This document shows, in pieces, positions 27,696-38,241 of a stretch of 64,000 nucleotides of DNA. Both the position numbers and the translations under genes were made by a program. The stretch spans positions 6,147,001 to 6,211,000 of the forward strand of contig NZ_LT629705.1 in NCBI RefSeq assembly GCF_900103875.1, in the 5' to 3' direction. Position 1 is the first letter of the stretch; every line of letters starts with the position of its first letter. The DNA comes from Pseudomonas arsenicoxydans. Its GTDB lineage: Bacteria; Pseudomonadota; Gammaproteobacteria; Pseudomonadales; Pseudomonadaceae. The notes below the pieces were generated by a model. The model saw nothing but the letters and a program-made list of their open reading frames with translations, did not search any database and was not told the DNA's origin.

Positions 27696-27946
27696 CTGCG
27701 GCAAATCCGATTTCAGCAACGGGAAGACGGTTGGCAGCGCTAAGGGCGGGTGTGGGAGGGATGTTTCTGGATCACCGTCCGAGGCCTTCGAGGCCAAGGA
27801 CGGTGAAGATTTCAAAGACCCGGCTTCCGGTGGACCGTAAGGCTGCTCCGCTTAAGTGAACAGCATTACGGATTTTTTATTGCCTGGAGAAATGTGTCGA
27901 ATATTCGGGCTTGTCCGCCATGAACGATGACGCGGTCCTTGAAATA

Positions 27947-28315
27947 CTACGCCGGATCCACGTTATCCAAGGCCCGGTTCACGGCCAACTCCGCCAGCAT
28001 GACGATCTGCTGAATCGCCAGCACCGTATTGCGCTGAGGACCGATCAGCTGAGTGGCGAAATCGCTGGCCATGACACTGGCAGAAGCCAATGACTCACAG
28101 GCCTGGGCGAGCAGACTTTCGGTGTCCGTGTCGGGAGCGATCATGAACATCGTGCTCGGGCGTCGAGTTTTGACGCTGTAGGGTTCGGGGGGATCGAGGT
28201 AGTAATCGAGGGCGCGGTTTATGGCTTCGCGGTCTTTGATGAGTGCTTCGGCTTCGGTGGCTTCGGTGTTGGGGGCAGTGGCGTTGACGGGTGGATCGGG
28301 GACAATTTTGCTCAT
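27947..28315 (-). CDS. DUF6124 family protein, copy 2, intact
   Basis: 122 residues, start MSKIVPDPP at ATG 28315 with AGGGA five bases upstream. Helical, soluble protein. The conserved core reads RRPSTMFMIAPDTDTESLLA followed by ASASVMASDF and LAVNRALDN. Function unknown; the family is small and found in Pseudomonas. It shares a leader with DUF3077 at 59.4 kb, and its two-helix core (ESLLAQACESLAS) looks distantly like that protein (inference). Confidence 0.82.
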   Translation of the reverse strand: MSKIVPDPPVNATAPNTEATEAEALIKDREAINRALDYYLDPPEPYSVKTRRPSTMFMIAPDTDTESLLAQACESLASASVMASDFATQLIGPQRNTVLAIQQIVMLAELAVNRALDNVDPA

Positions 28316-28600
28316 TTGATTTCCCTGTTCATTTTTTGGAGCCATCACTTTTCGTTTCTCACACGGAAAGTGGTGGCAGCTATGTGCAGGGTGAGAAAAC
28401 CGGGAACAGAGAACCGGCCGGACCGAAGTCCGCCCGCACACAGCCGCCATAGAGCATCGCAGGCAGCGAATAGCTGGCGGCAATTATGGTGATGCTGGCG
28501 CTAGATTCATACCTATCTGTTCCGGGTTCTCACACCCGGTCGCTGAGGTTTCAGCGACCGCCAGAGGTTAGAGACATGGCTTCCTACCCGGCAACCTGAA
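28316..28600 (-). promoter_or_regulatory. structured leader of DUF6124 copy 2
   Basis: Read in the gene direction: a hairpin TCGCTGA-ACC-TCAGCGA; upstream motif GGGTGTGAGAACCC (28524-28537); stem left arm (28436-28449) and right arm (28374-28387) pairing over 14 bases with two G-U pairs; inside it a hairpin CGGAC-TTCG-GTCCG and a central motif GGTTTTCTCACC (28390-28401); downstream motif CCGTGTGAGAAACG (28353-28366) near the binding site. The central motif can pair with either outer one. Confidence 0.7.
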
Positions 28601-28650
28601 AAATGCGTGGGAAAGCTCTGTGTTTCTTACACATCGTTAAACACAAAAAT

Positions 28651-28703
28651 GGAACGCGGAGCGTCCCTGGCTGCATTCCCATGCGGAGCGTAGGGAACGA
28701 TCA
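28651..28703. repeat. degenerate half of the GTTCCCACGC-class palindrome
   Basis: Contains GGAACGCGGAGCGTCC and a degraded GCATTCCCATGCGGAGCGTA arm matching 12615-12725. Left part missing. Confidence 0.75.
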
Positions 28704-28720
28704 AGGGGCAGCAGGAAGAG

Positions 28721-28895
28721 AATGGTCAGCTATCAGGCCTCCATCGCGTGCAAGCCCGCTCCCACAGGGTTCGGTGTGCACCTGCAAGAGATTGGTCGGC
28801 TGTCAGGCCGCCATCGCTGGCAGGCCAGCTCCCACAGGGGTTCGGTGTGCACCTGCAAGAGACTGGTCGGCTGTCAGGCCGCCATCGCTGGCAGG
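28721..28895 (+). repeat. tandem array of a 70-71 base REP-plus-spacer unit
   Basis: Unit 1 at 28721-28790, unit 2 at 28791-28861, and unit 3 from 28862, cut off by the IS3 element at about 28896. Each unit has a GGTCGGCTGTCAGGCCGCCA-type start, a REP-like GCCAGCTCCCACAGG core, and a TTCGGTGTGCACCTGCAAGA spacer. Confidence 0.85.
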
Positions 28896-28933
28896 CTGAA
28901 CTGGTCAAGTAATCTTGGACACCGATTAAGGTT

Positions 28934-30069
<1,136 letters not shown>

Positions 30070-30140
30070 ATCCAAACACCTCAGATTTGGGCGCCATCAT
30101 AGCGCCCGATTGAGGTGTCCAAAATCATTAGGCCAGTTCA

Positions 30141-30219
30141 GCCTGCTCGCGATGACGTCGGCACACCCACTATCAATGTGGCAGTTACACCGCCATCGCG
30201 AGCAGGCTCGCTCCCACAG
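30141..30219. repeat. REP pair, left copy truncated by the IS3 element
   Basis: The left arm begins GCCTGCTCGCGATGACG, lacking the usual leading GTGGGAGCGA; the right copy ATCGCGAGCAGGCTCGCTCC is whole. The missing part was lost at the insertion boundary. Confidence 0.85.
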
Positions 30220-30223
30220 GTTT

Positions 30224-30781
30224 TCAGTCAGCCTTCAACATCTGCGCGCTGCTGACGACCGTCGCATATTCCCCGTGCAAATTCCCCAGCGACATAGCAT
30301 GCACTTCCTCGGCGGAACGCAGCTGGCCAAAATAATCCGCCTTGTCGAACGTGAAGCACGCATCCTCCGCCACCCAAGCGTCGAACCCCAGGTTACCGGC
30401 CGTTCGTGCCGTGGATTCGACCGAGTTGTTGGTTGCAACACCGACAATCACCAACTGATCGATCCCCGCCTCGCGCAAACTCGCCGCAAGCCCGGTGGCA
30501 CAAAACGCGTCCGGCACCTGCTTCTGAATCAGTTGCTCGCCAGTCTGAGGGGTGAACCGCTCCTGAAACTCCACGCCCGATTGCTGAGGCCAGAACACTG
30601 AATCCGGTGAACGGGACAGGTGCTGCACATGAATCACCGGACGCCCGGTGCGCCGCCAATACGCCAACAAATCAACAATTCGGTCCTCCGCCTGAAGATT
30701 ATTTCGACGACCCAATCTGGGCTGCAGGATGCCTTTTTGCTGGTCGATGATGATCAGTGCTGCGTTGGTCTTGAGCTCCAT
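30224..30781 (-). CDS. isochorismatase-like hydrolase family protein, catalytic Cys absent
   Basis: 185 residues. The fold is clear: AALIIIDQQKG with the Asp D13, the Lys K87 in IQKQVPDAF, then LVIVGVATNNSVESTART. The position of the usual nucleophilic Cys (in T-x-x-C-V) is Ser S120. So it may not act as a cysteine hydrolase. C94 lies elsewhere. ATG 30781 starts the typical N terminus. Confidence 0.8.
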   Translation of the reverse strand: MELKTNAALIIIDQQKGILQPRLGRRNNLQAEDRIVDLLAYWRRTGRPVIHVQHLSRSPDSVFWPQQSGVEFQERFTPQTGEQLIQKQVPDAFCATGLAASLREAGIDQLVIVGVATNNSVESTARTAGNLGFDAWVAEDACFTFDKADYFGQLRSAEEVHAMSLGNLHGEYATVVSSAQMLKAD

Positions 30782-30927
30782 GCCGACTTTTCTCACACAA
30801 GGTCATTGAATTTCACGCACTTGAGCATCACCTCCTCTTACAGGCAAGCCCTCGAACGCAAACAGGACGACCTGATGCCCGCGGTCGCTGTCCGACCCTA
30901 ATGACGTCCCTTGATTTGGAGTACTGC

Positions 30928-31572
30928 ATGATCGACTTGTATTACTGGACCACCCCCAACGGCCACAAAATCTCGATGTTCCTGGAAGAAGCCGGCCTGC
31001 CGTACAACGTGCACCCGATCAACATCAGCCAGAATGACCAGTTCAAACCCGATTTCCTGAAGATTTCCCCGAACAACAAAATCCCCGCCATCGTCGACCA
31101 TGAGCCAGTCGATGGCGGCGAACCGCTGTCGGTGTTCGAATCGGGAGCGATTTTGTTGTACCTGGCGGAGAAAACCGGTCAGTTCCTGCCCAAAGACCTG
31201 CGTGGTCGCCAGCTAGCGCTGCAGTGGTTGTTCTGGCAAATGGGCGGCCTGGGGCCGATGGCCGGGCAAAATCATCACTTCAGCCAGTTCGCCCCGGAGA
31301 AAATCCCCTACGCGATCAAGCGCTACATAGACGAAACCGCCCGCCTGTATGGCGTTCTGGACAAGCAACTGGCGAACAACGCGTTTGTCGCCGGCAGCGA
31401 ATACAGCATTGCCGACATGGCGATCTACCCCTGGATCGTTTCCCACAAGTGGCAGAGCCAGAACCTGGAGGACTTCCCGAATGTGTTGCGCTGGTTCAAC
31501 CATATTCAGAGTCGTCCGGCGACGGTGAAGGCCTACGCCCTCGCGGCCAAGGTCAACCCGCCTAAATCCTGA
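30928..31572 (+). CDS. yfcG: glutathione S-transferase, YfcG-like (disulfide-bond reductase)
   Basis: 214 residues. The start IDLYYWTTPNGHKISMFLEE, the SPNNKIPAIVDHEP segment and LQWLFWQMGGLGPMAGQNHHF match YfcG closely. YfcG is a Nu-class enzyme that binds two glutathione molecules and reduces disulfides. Cytoplasmic. ATG 30928 was chosen over an upstream ATG at 30901 because the N terminus then aligns with the family. Confidence 0.9.
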   Translation: MIDLYYWTTPNGHKISMFLEEAGLPYNVHPINISQNDQFKPDFLKISPNNKIPAIVDHEPVDGGEPLSVFESGAILLYLAEKTGQFLPKDLRGRQLALQWLFWQMGGLGPMAGQNHHFSQFAPEKIPYAIKRYIDETARLYGVLDKQLANNAFVAGSEYSIADMAIYPWIVSHKWQSQNLEDFPNVLRWFNHIQSRPATVKAYALAAKVNPPKS

Positions 31573-31577
31573 TGAAA

Positions 31578-31672
31578 GATCAAAAGATCGCGGCCTCGTT
31601 TCACTCGACAGCTCCTACGGAAATGCCAAACCGTGTAGGAGCTGTCGAGTGAAACGAGGCTGCGATCATTTG
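31578..31672. repeat. inverted repeat pair, GTAGGAGCTG class
   Basis: Opposed units 3' of yfcG, arms reading GATCAAAAGATCGCGGCCTC and its complement. Confidence 0.88.
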
Positions 31673-31780
31673 CATTCCACAGACAAATCCTGAAATAACC
31701 TGATACCCCGCTTGCGCGGTCCCCTCCTGCTCACTAACGTAGCGGCTTTATTGCGCCTCTACCCCCGCAGGAGCTTTGCC

Positions 31781-34231
31781 ATGGCCTCGCCAGCCCTTAC
31801 ACATTTCATTCCCCGGTTCGGCGTTGCCGCAGCAGTAGCCAGTGTTCTGAGCCTGACCGGTTGTCAGACCTGGAACACTCAAGACACCCTCCCGCCGACC
31901 ACTGGCGTGCAACCGCTCAAGGGTCTGGCGCAGAACGTCTCGGTGCGCCGCAATGCCATGGGCATGCCGCTGATCGAAAGCAACAGCTTCCACGACGCGC
32001 TGTTCACCCTCGGTTATGTCCACGCCAGCGACCGCATCACGCAGATGGTCACCTTGCGCCTGCTGGCCGAAGGCCGTCTGACAGAAATGTCCGGTGCAGA
32101 CCTGCTCGATGCCGACCGCTACATGCGTGCCGTCAATCTGAAGAAAAGCGCTGGTGAGTTGTACAAGGCTTCTTCGCCGCGCCTGAAACGCTTCTTTGAA
32201 GTCTATGCCCGCGGTGTCAACGCCTACCTGTTCCGCTACCGCGACAAGCTGCCGGCCGACCTCGCTGCCACGGGCTACAAGCCTGAGTACTGGAAACCGG
32301 AAGATTCGGCGCTGATTTTCTGCCTGCTGAATTTCAGCCAGTCCGCCAACCTGCCAGAAGAAATCGCCTCGCTGGTGTTGGCCCAGACGGTCACCACTGA
32401 CAAACTCCCGTGGCTGACGCCGTCCGCGCCCGATGAAAAACTGCCGGTCGCCGAAGCCGAAAAACTTCAAGGCATCAAACTCAACGGCGCCATTCCAGGG
32501 CTGACCGAGATCAGCAAAGCCACCGGCCAACTGTCCGACCTGAACCTGCTGGGCGCCGCCTCGTCGAACAACTGGGCCATCGGCCCGCAACGCAGCCGCA
32601 GTGGCAAAAGCCTGCTGGCCAGCGACATTCATGGTCCGCTGGGCGTGCCGTCATTGTTTAGCTACGTGCAGATTCGCGCCCCTAAATACCAGGCCTCTGG
32701 CGTGACCGTTGCCGGTTTGCCGATGGTTCTCGGCGGTTTCAACGGCAAAGTGGCGTGGAGCATGACGGCGGTCATGGGTGACAACCAGGACCTGTTCCTG
32801 GAAAAAATCAAACGTCAGGGCAATGGCCTCACCTATGAGGTGAACGGCAAATGGCAGCCAGTGGTCGTGCGTAACGAAACCTACTTCGTCAAAGGCCAGC
32901 GGCCGATTCGCGAAGCGGTGTATGAAACCCGCCACGGGCCGTTGCTCAACAGCGCCCAAGGCACAACGCTGGCCAATGGTCTGGGCCTGGCCCTGCAGAC
33001 GCCAAGCTTCACTGACGACAAGACCCTGGACGCATTTTTCGACCTGTCCCGCGCCCAAACCGTCGAGAAAGCCTCGGACGCCAGTCGGGAAATCCGGGCC
33101 ATCGCCCTGAACCTGGTGTTCGCCGATGCCAGCAACATCGGCTGGCAGGTCACCGGTCGCTACCCGAACCGTCGCGAAGGCGAAGGCCTGCTGCCGTCGC
33201 CGGGCTGGGAAGGCCGTTACGACTGGGACGGTTACGCCGACCCGATGCTGCACCCGTATGATCAGGACCCGGCCCAAGGCTGGCTCGGCACCGCCAACCA
33301 GCGGGTCATTCCCCATGGCTACGGCATGCAGCTGTCCAATTCATGGTCGGCACCGGAGCGTGGCGAACGTATGGCCGAACTGGCCGGTGTGGGCAAACAC
33401 GACACGCGCAGCATGATCGCGATGCAATACGACCAGACCACCACCTTCGCTGCCAAACTGAAAAAGATGTTTGAAGCCCCGGGCATGGCCCAGCCGCTCA
33501 AACAGGCCATCGAAGCGTTGCCCGTTGCCGATCGCGCCAAGGCGCACGAGGCGTACACGCGCTTGATGGCGTTCGACGGCAAACTCAGCCCGACCTCCGC
33601 CGACGCGGCGATTTACGAGTTGTTCCTGCAGGAAAGCGCCAAACAGACCTTCCTCGACGAACTGGGCCCGGAAACCAGCCCGGCGTGGAAAGCCTTTATC
33701 GCCAACGGCAAGTTGTCCTACGCGGCACAGGCCGATCACCTGCTGGGCCGTGAAGACAGTCCGTTCTGGGATGACGTGCGCACGCCGCAAAAAGAAGACA
33801 AGCCGACCATCCTCGCCCGCAGTCTGGCAGCGGCGATCAGCGCCGGTGACAGTCAACTGGGTGGCGATCACAAGGCCTGGCAATGGGGCAAATTGCACCG
33901 CTATGAATGGAAGAATGCCGGCGGCCAGACCGTACGCGGTCCTCTCGCAGCGGGTGGCGATCACACCACGCTGAACACATCGGCGTTCGCCTGGGGCCAG
34001 GATTTCAACACGACGCTGGCGCCCGCCATGCGCTTTATCGTCGATTTCGCCCAGGCCGAACCATTGATGGGGCAGAACGGCACGGGGCAATCCGGCAACC
34101 CGGCGAGCCCGAATTACCTGAACAGCGTTGATCCTTGGCTCAAGGGGCAATACATGAGCCTGCCGATGCAGCCGCAGAACTTTGACAAGGTTTACGGCAA
34201 GACACGGTTGACCCTGACGCCCGGCAAGTAA
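31781..34231 (+). CDS. quiP: acyl-homoserine lactone acylase (penicillin amidase family)
   Basis: 816 residues, close to QuiP of Pseudomonas. N-terminal lipoprotein-like signal (LSLTGC near residue 25). The Ntn-hydrolase cleavage site is before S262 in [11 protein letters not shown], giving alpha and beta chains; S262 becomes the nucleophile. It cleaves the amide of long-chain N-acyl-homoserine lactones, ending quorum signals, and acts in the periplasm or outer envelope. ATG 31781 has AGGAG seven bases upstream. Confidence 0.93.
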   Translation: MASPALTHFIPRFGVAAAVASVLSLTGCQTWNTQDTLPPTTGVQPLKGLAQNVSVRRNAMGMPLIESNSFHDALFTLGYVHASDRITQMVTLRLLAEGRLTEMSGADLLDADRYMRAVNLKKSAGELYKASSPRLKRFFEVYARGVNAYLFRYRDKLPADLAATGYKPEYWKPEDSALIFCLLNFSQSANLPEEIASLVLAQTVTTDKLPWLTPSAPDEKLPVAEAEKLQGIKLNGAIPGLTEISKATGQLSDLNLLGAASSNNWAIGPQRSRSGKSLLASDIHGPLGVPSLFSYVQIRAPKYQASGVTVAGLPMVLGGFNGKVAWSMTAVMGDNQDLFLEKIKRQGNGLTYEVNGKWQPVVVRNETYFVKGQRPIREAVYETRHGPLLNSAQGTTLANGLGLALQTPSFTDDKTLDAFFDLSRAQTVEKASDASREIRAIALNLVFADASNIGWQVTGRYPNRREGEGLLPSPGWEGRYDWDGYADPMLHPYDQDPAQGWLGTANQRVIPHGYGMQLSNSWSAPERGERMAELAGVGKHDTRSMIAMQYDQTTTFAAKLKKMFEAPGMAQPLKQAIEALPVADRAKAHEAYTRLMAFDGKLSPTSADAAIYELFLQESAKQTFLDELGPETSPAWKAFIANGKLSYAAQADHLLGREDSPFWDDVRTPQKEDKPTILARSLAAAISAGDSQLGGDHKAWQWGKLHRYEWKNAGGQTVRGPLAAGGDHTTLNTSAFAWGQDFNTTLAPAMRFIVDFAQAEPLMGQNGTGQSGNPASPNYLNSVDPWLKGQYMSLPMQPQNFDKVYGKTRLTLTPGK

Positions 34232-34245
34232 GGCAAAAGGCAAGG

Positions 34246-34340
34246 TCAAAAGATCGCAGCCTCGTTGCACTCGACAGTTCCTACAGATCTACGCAATCAC
34301 CTGTAGGAGCTGTCGAGTGCAACGAGGCTGCGATCTTTTG
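34246..34340. repeat. inverted repeat pair, GTAGGAGCTG class
   Basis: Opposed units between quiP and the exonuclease gene, about 95 bases including the loop. Confidence 0.88.
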
Positions 34341-34421
34341 TTTTTGATCCCTGAAAATTGATAGAACTTCTGGCTTCGTGCAAACCTCATAGCTAACAAG
34401 TCCCTCCATTTTGGTAACAAC

Positions 34422-35456
34422 ATGGATCTTGTTATCGCGCGTCCTGAAGGTTTGTACTGCCCCGCCGGCGATTTCTATATCGACCCGTGGCGGCCAGTCG
34501 AGCGTTCCGTCATCACCCATGCCCACGGCGACCACGCCCGAGGTGGCAATCAGCATTATCTGGCGGCCGCGCCCGGCGAAGGGATATTGCGTGCGCGACT
34601 GGGGCAGGACATCAACCTGCAAACCCTGCCCTATGGCCAGCGGTTACTGCATCACGGTGTCACCTTGAGTTTTCACCCGGCAGGCCATGTGCTCGGTTCG
34701 GCACAGGTGCGTCTGGAATACGGCGGTGAAGTCTGGGTCGCTTCCGGGGATTACAAGATCGAACCCGATGGCACCTGTGAGCCGTTCGAACCGGTGCGTT
34801 GCCACACATTCATCACCGAATCGACTTTCGGCCTGCCGATTTATCGCTGGCAGCCCCAGGCACAGGTTTTTTCCGAGATCAATCAGTGGTGGCAAGCCAA
34901 TGCGGCAGCCGACAGAACCAGCGTGCTGTTGTGCTACTCCTTCGGCAAGGCCCAGCGAATTTTGCACGGCATCGACGCCAGCATCGGCCCCATTCTGGTG
35001 CACGGCGCGGTCGAGCCGTTGAACCGGGTTTATCGCGAGAGCGGCGTCTACATACCGCCAACGATCTATGCCGGCGACGTTAAAAAAAGCGACCCGATAA
35101 TGCGCAAGGCGCTGGTCATCGCCCCGCCATCGGCGGGTGCCAGCACCTGGATGCGGCGTTTTGGCGACTACAGCGACGGCTTCGCCAGCGGCTGGATGCG
35201 TTTGCGCGGCACGCGTCGGCGACGCGGTGTAGACCGTGGCTTTGTATTGTCCGACCACGCCGACTGGCCCGGCCTGCTCTGGGCCATCGAACAGACCGGG
35301 GCTGAACGGGTGATGGTCACCCACGGTTCGGTTGGCGTGCTGGTGCGTCATCTGCGCGAACAGGGCCTGGACGCTCAAAGCTTCAGCACCGAGTACGGCG
35401 ACGATGAGGAAGACGCTGCGCTCACTGAACCCGACACCGCCGAGGTGCAGCCATGA
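34422..35456 (+). CDS. ligase-associated DNA exonuclease (metallo-beta-lactamase fold)
   Basis: 344 residues. The metal motif HAHGDH is at residues 33-38, followed by HPAGHVLGSAQV and SGDYKIEPDGTCEPFEP, and later FVLSDHADWPGLL. This is the beta-CASP-like exonuclease of the bacterial ligase-associated repair set (exonuclease, ATP ligase, Lhr-type helicase, PdeM). The stop overlaps the ligase start by four bases, so they are coupled. Presumed role: trimming of DNA ends in repair. Confidence 0.9.
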   Translation: MDLVIARPEGLYCPAGDFYIDPWRPVERSVITHAHGDHARGGNQHYLAAAPGEGILRARLGQDINLQTLPYGQRLLHHGVTLSFHPAGHVLGSAQVRLEYGGEVWVASGDYKIEPDGTCEPFEPVRCHTFITESTFGLPIYRWQPQAQVFSEINQWWQANAAADRTSVLLCYSFGKAQRILHGIDASIGPILVHGAVEPLNRVYRESGVYIPPTIYAGDVKKSDPIMRKALVIAPPSAGASTWMRRFGDYSDGFASGWMRLRGTRRRRGVDRGFVLSDHADWPGLLWAIEQTGAERVMVTHGSVGVLVRHLREQGLDAQSFSTEYGDDEEDAALTEPDTAEVQP

Positions 35457-37141
35457 AAGACTTCGCCGAGCTGTATACGGAACTCGACGCGACCACGTCT
35501 AGCAACGCCAAACTGGCCGTGATGCAATCCTACTTCGCCCAGGCTGCGCCACAAGATGCAGCATGGGCGGTATATTTCCTGTCCGGCGGACGGCCTCGCC
35601 AATTGGTGCCAGTGCGGGTGCTGCGAGAGCTGGCGGTGGAGTTTTCCGGCCTCCAGCCCTGGCTGTTCGAAGAAAGTTACCAGGCGGTTGGCGACCTGGC
35701 AGAAACCATTTCGCTGGTCCTGCCTGAAGCCGTGCACAGCTCCACCGACGGGCTGGCGGTGTGGATCGAAGACAAACTGCTGCCGCTGCGCGGCGAATCG
35801 CCGGAGGTTCTCGCACAGCGCCTGCCTGCGCTATGGGCGCAGCTGGACCGCCATAGCCTGATGCTCTGCATCAAGCTCATCACCGGCAGCTTGCGCGTCG
35901 GCGTGTCCAAGCTGCTAGTCACTCGTGCCTTGGCATCCATGGCCGGGCTCGACAGTAAACGCGTGGCCCAGCGGCTGGTCGGTTACACCGATCTGTCCAA
36001 TCGTCCGAATGCTGGCAGTTACCTGAAACTGATCGCGGCCGAATCCAGCGACGAACATTCCCAACGGGGCGGTCAGCCGTATCCGTTTTTCCTGGCGCAT
36101 GCCTTGTCGCAACCGGTCGAGCAATTCGAAGACCTGCTGGGTCCCGCCAGCAACTGGCAGGTGGAATGGAAGTGGGACGGGATTCGTGCCCAAGTGGTTA
36201 AGCGCGAGGGGCGCCTGTGGATCTGGTCCCGAGGCGAAGAGCTGGTCACCGAGCGTTTTCCCGAATTCGATAGCCTGGTACATGGCCTGCCGGACGGCAC
36301 GGTCATCGACGGTGAAATCGTTGTCTGGAAACCCGAGCAATCCGGCACACAGGATGCCTTCAATCCTCAATCACCCGCCTCACCTGCGGTGCAACCTTTC
36401 GCCCTGCTGCAACAGCGGATTGGTCGCAAAACCCTCGACAGGAAAATCCTCGAAGAGGTGCCGGTGGTCATCCTCGCCTACGACCTGCTGGAATGGGCCG
36501 GCGATGATTGGCGTAATCAGCCGCAGGACAAGCGCCGGACTCAGCTTGAGCAAGTCATCGCCACCTGCAGCAACCCGGTATTGCTCGCCTCGCCGGTGCT
36601 CACCGGCGAAGACTGGTTTGACCTCGCCCGCCAACGCGAGTCTTCGCGCAGCCTCGGCGTCGAAGGCATGATGCTCAAGGCACGGGATGCGCTGTATGGC
36701 GTCGGCCGGACCAAGGACATGGGTACTTGGTGGAAATGGAAAGTCGACCCGTTCAGTGTCGATGCGGTGCTGATTTACGCGCAACGCGGCCATGGCCGCC
36801 GGGCCAGTCTCTACAGTGATTACACCTTCGCGGTCTGGGACGGCCCGCCCGACGCCAGCGAACGGACGCTGGTGCCTTTCGCCAAAGCCTATTCAGGGCT
36901 GACCGACGAGGAAATGCGCCAGGTCGACAGCATTGTTCGCAAGACCACGGTGGAGAAATTCGGGCCGGTCAGCAGCGTCAGGCCGAGCCTGGTGTTTGAA
37001 CTGGGGTTCGAGGGCATTGCCCTGTCCAAACGCCACAAGAGCGGGATCGCCGTGCGGTTTCCCAGGATGCTGCGCTGGCGTCAGGACAAGTCCGTCGAAG
37101 AGGCCGACAACCTCGCTACCTTGCAGAACCTGCTGGGCTAA
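35453..37141 (+). CDS. ATP-dependent DNA ligase (ligase-associated repair type)
   Basis: 562 residues. The nucleotidyl-transferase Lys is K240 in EWKWDGIRAQ; later motifs include DGEIVVW and EGMMLKARDALY, with DPFSVDAVLIYAQRGHG. An N-terminal DNA-binding domain and a C-terminal OB fold complete it. It seals nicks using ATP, unlike the main NAD ligase LigA. It is coupled to the exonuclease upstream; its usual helicase and PdeM partners lie 4.7 kb downstream. Confidence 0.93.
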   Translation: MKDFAELYTELDATTSSNAKLAVMQSYFAQAAPQDAAWAVYFLSGGRPRQLVPVRVLRELAVEFSGLQPWLFEESYQAVGDLAETISLVLPEAVHSSTDGLAVWIEDKLLPLRGESPEVLAQRLPALWAQLDRHSLMLCIKLITGSLRVGVSKLLVTRALASMAGLDSKRVAQRLVGYTDLSNRPNAGSYLKLIAAESSDEHSQRGGQPYPFFLAHALSQPVEQFEDLLGPASNWQVEWKWDGIRAQVVKREGRLWIWSRGEELVTERFPEFDSLVHGLPDGTVIDGEIVVWKPEQSGTQDAFNPQSPASPAVQPFALLQQRIGRKTLDRKILEEVPVVILAYDLLEWAGDDWRNQPQDKRRTQLEQVIATCSNPVLLASPVLTGEDWFDLARQRESSRSLGVEGMMLKARDALYGVGRTKDMGTWWKWKVDPFSVDAVLIYAQRGHGRRASLYSDYTFAVWDGPPDASERTLVPFAKAYSGLTDEEMRQVDSIVRKTTVEKFGPVSSVRPSLVFELGFEGIALSKRHKSGIAVRFPRMLRWRQDKSVEEADNLATLQNLLG

Positions 37142-37152
37142 CCCCTATCCCC

Positions 37153-37241
37153 TGTGGGAGTGAGCCTGCTCGCGGTTGCGGTGTGTCAGTCGACATAAAT
37201 GTCACTGAACCAACGCTATCGCGAGCAGGCTCACTCCCACA
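37153..37241. repeat. REP inverted pair (GAGCAGGCTC variant)
   Basis: Opposed TGTGGGAGTGAGCCTGCTCG units. 3' of the ligase gene; the rest of the gap to 37452 is AT-rich and contains the promoter region of the ABC operon, with no further repeats. Confidence 0.88.
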
Positions 37242-37452
37242 GGTTTTTGAGCCAATCCGAACTAACTTGGTGCAGCTATTTCCCCGCGCCCGATTTCGTG
37301 CATAAATCTCCTGTTGCCATTTCTTGAATCACCTTTTAAAACGCTTGTTCGGGACTCTGGTTCGGAAATTGCTACTTTCACTAGGTCTTACGCTTTCCAG
37401 TAACAATAATTCTGCGCCACAAGCGCTCATATTGGTTCTTAGGGATTGAATA
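37242..37452 (+). promoter_or_regulatory. promoter region and leader of the basic amino acid ABC operon
   Basis: 211 bases, AT-richer than its surroundings, between a REP pair and the first ATG. Nothing else was seen. AGGGA precedes the ATG at a suitable distance. No clear ArgR-type operator could be fixed by eye. Confidence 0.4.
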
Positions 37453-38235
37453 ATGAAAAAAGCATTGCTGACCCTTTCTGCACTGGCGTTGTGCATGGCT
37501 GCTGGTTCCGCCATGGCAAAGGAATACAAAGAACTGCGTTTTGGCGTTGACCCTTCTTATGCTCCGTTCGAGTCCAAAGCGGCTGACGGAAGCCTGGTGG
37601 GCTTCGACATCGATCTGGGGAACGCGATCTGCGCCGAACTGAAGGTCAAGTGCAAATGGGTCGAAAGCGATTTCGACGGCATGATTCCGGGCCTGAAGGC
37701 CAATAAATTCGACGGTGTGATCTCTTCGATGACCGTCACCGAAGCCCGCGAAAAAGTCATCGACTTCTCCAGCGAGCTGTTCTCCGGCCCAACCGCTTAC
37801 GTGTCGAAGAAAGGTTCTGGCGTCACCGCAGACGTCGCTTCGCTCAAGGGCAAGACCGTCGGCTACGAACAAGGCACCATCCAGGAAGCCTATGCCAAAG
37901 CCGTTTTGGACAAGGCCGGCGTTAAAACCCAGGCCTACGCCAACCAGGATCAGGTCTATGCCGACTTGACTTCCGGTCGTCTCGACGCAGGGATTCAGGA
38001 CATGCTGCAAGCCGAACTGGGCTTCCTGAAGTCGCCACAAGGCGCCGACTATGATGTCAGCAAGCCGGTCGACGACCATTTGCTGCCGGCTAAAACGGCT
38101 GTCGGTATTAAGAAAGGTAACACCGAGCTGAAAGCGCTTTTGGATAAAGGTATCAAAGCGTTACACGATGATGGCAAATACGCCGAGATTCAAAAGAAAC
38201 ACTTTGGCGATCTGAATCTGTACAGCGGCAAATAA
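37453..38235 (+). CDS. amino acid ABC transporter binding protein, HisJ/AotJ type
   Basis: 260 residues, signal peptide with cleavage after AMA (residue 22). The mature start LRFGVDPSYAPFESKAADGS and the DLGNAICAEL and SSMTVTEAREK segments are those of lysine/arginine/ornithine or histidine binding proteins. Periplasmic; captures a basic amino acid for the permease pair. It is first in a five-gene operon; a terminator-like hairpin follows at 38242-38270, so it is likely made in excess. Confidence 0.88.
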   Translation: MKKALLTLSALALCMAAGSAMAKEYKELRFGVDPSYAPFESKAADGSLVGFDIDLGNAICAELKVKCKWVESDFDGMIPGLKANKFDGVISSMTVTEAREKVIDFSSELFSGPTAYVSKKGSGVTADVASLKGKTVGYEQGTIQEAYAKAVLDKAGVKTQAYANQDQVYADLTSGRLDAGIQDMLQAELGFLKSPQGADYDVSKPVDDHLLPAKTAVGIKKGNTELKALLDKGIKALHDDGKYAEIQKKHFGDLNLYSGK

Positions 38236-38241
38236 TGCCCG

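Larger units (their letters stand above)
27037..27870 (+). mobile_element. IS4-family element, internally deleted, both terminal repeats intact
   Basis: Ends are 20-base inverted repeats with one mismatch: 27037-27056 (CGTAATGCAGTTCACTTAAG) and 27851-27870. Inside, about 43 codons of a transposase N terminus (near 27123-27250, ending ALLFAQASIRR) are joined out of frame to the C-terminal part. Most of the catalytic core is gone. The element is 834 bases and could move only if a full transposase acts in trans. Confidence 0.8.

Noticed and set aside
28721..28895. Possible CRISPR-like array
   Set aside because: Only two and a half units, the spacer is itself conserved between units, and no cas genes are near. 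REP tandem repeat instead.
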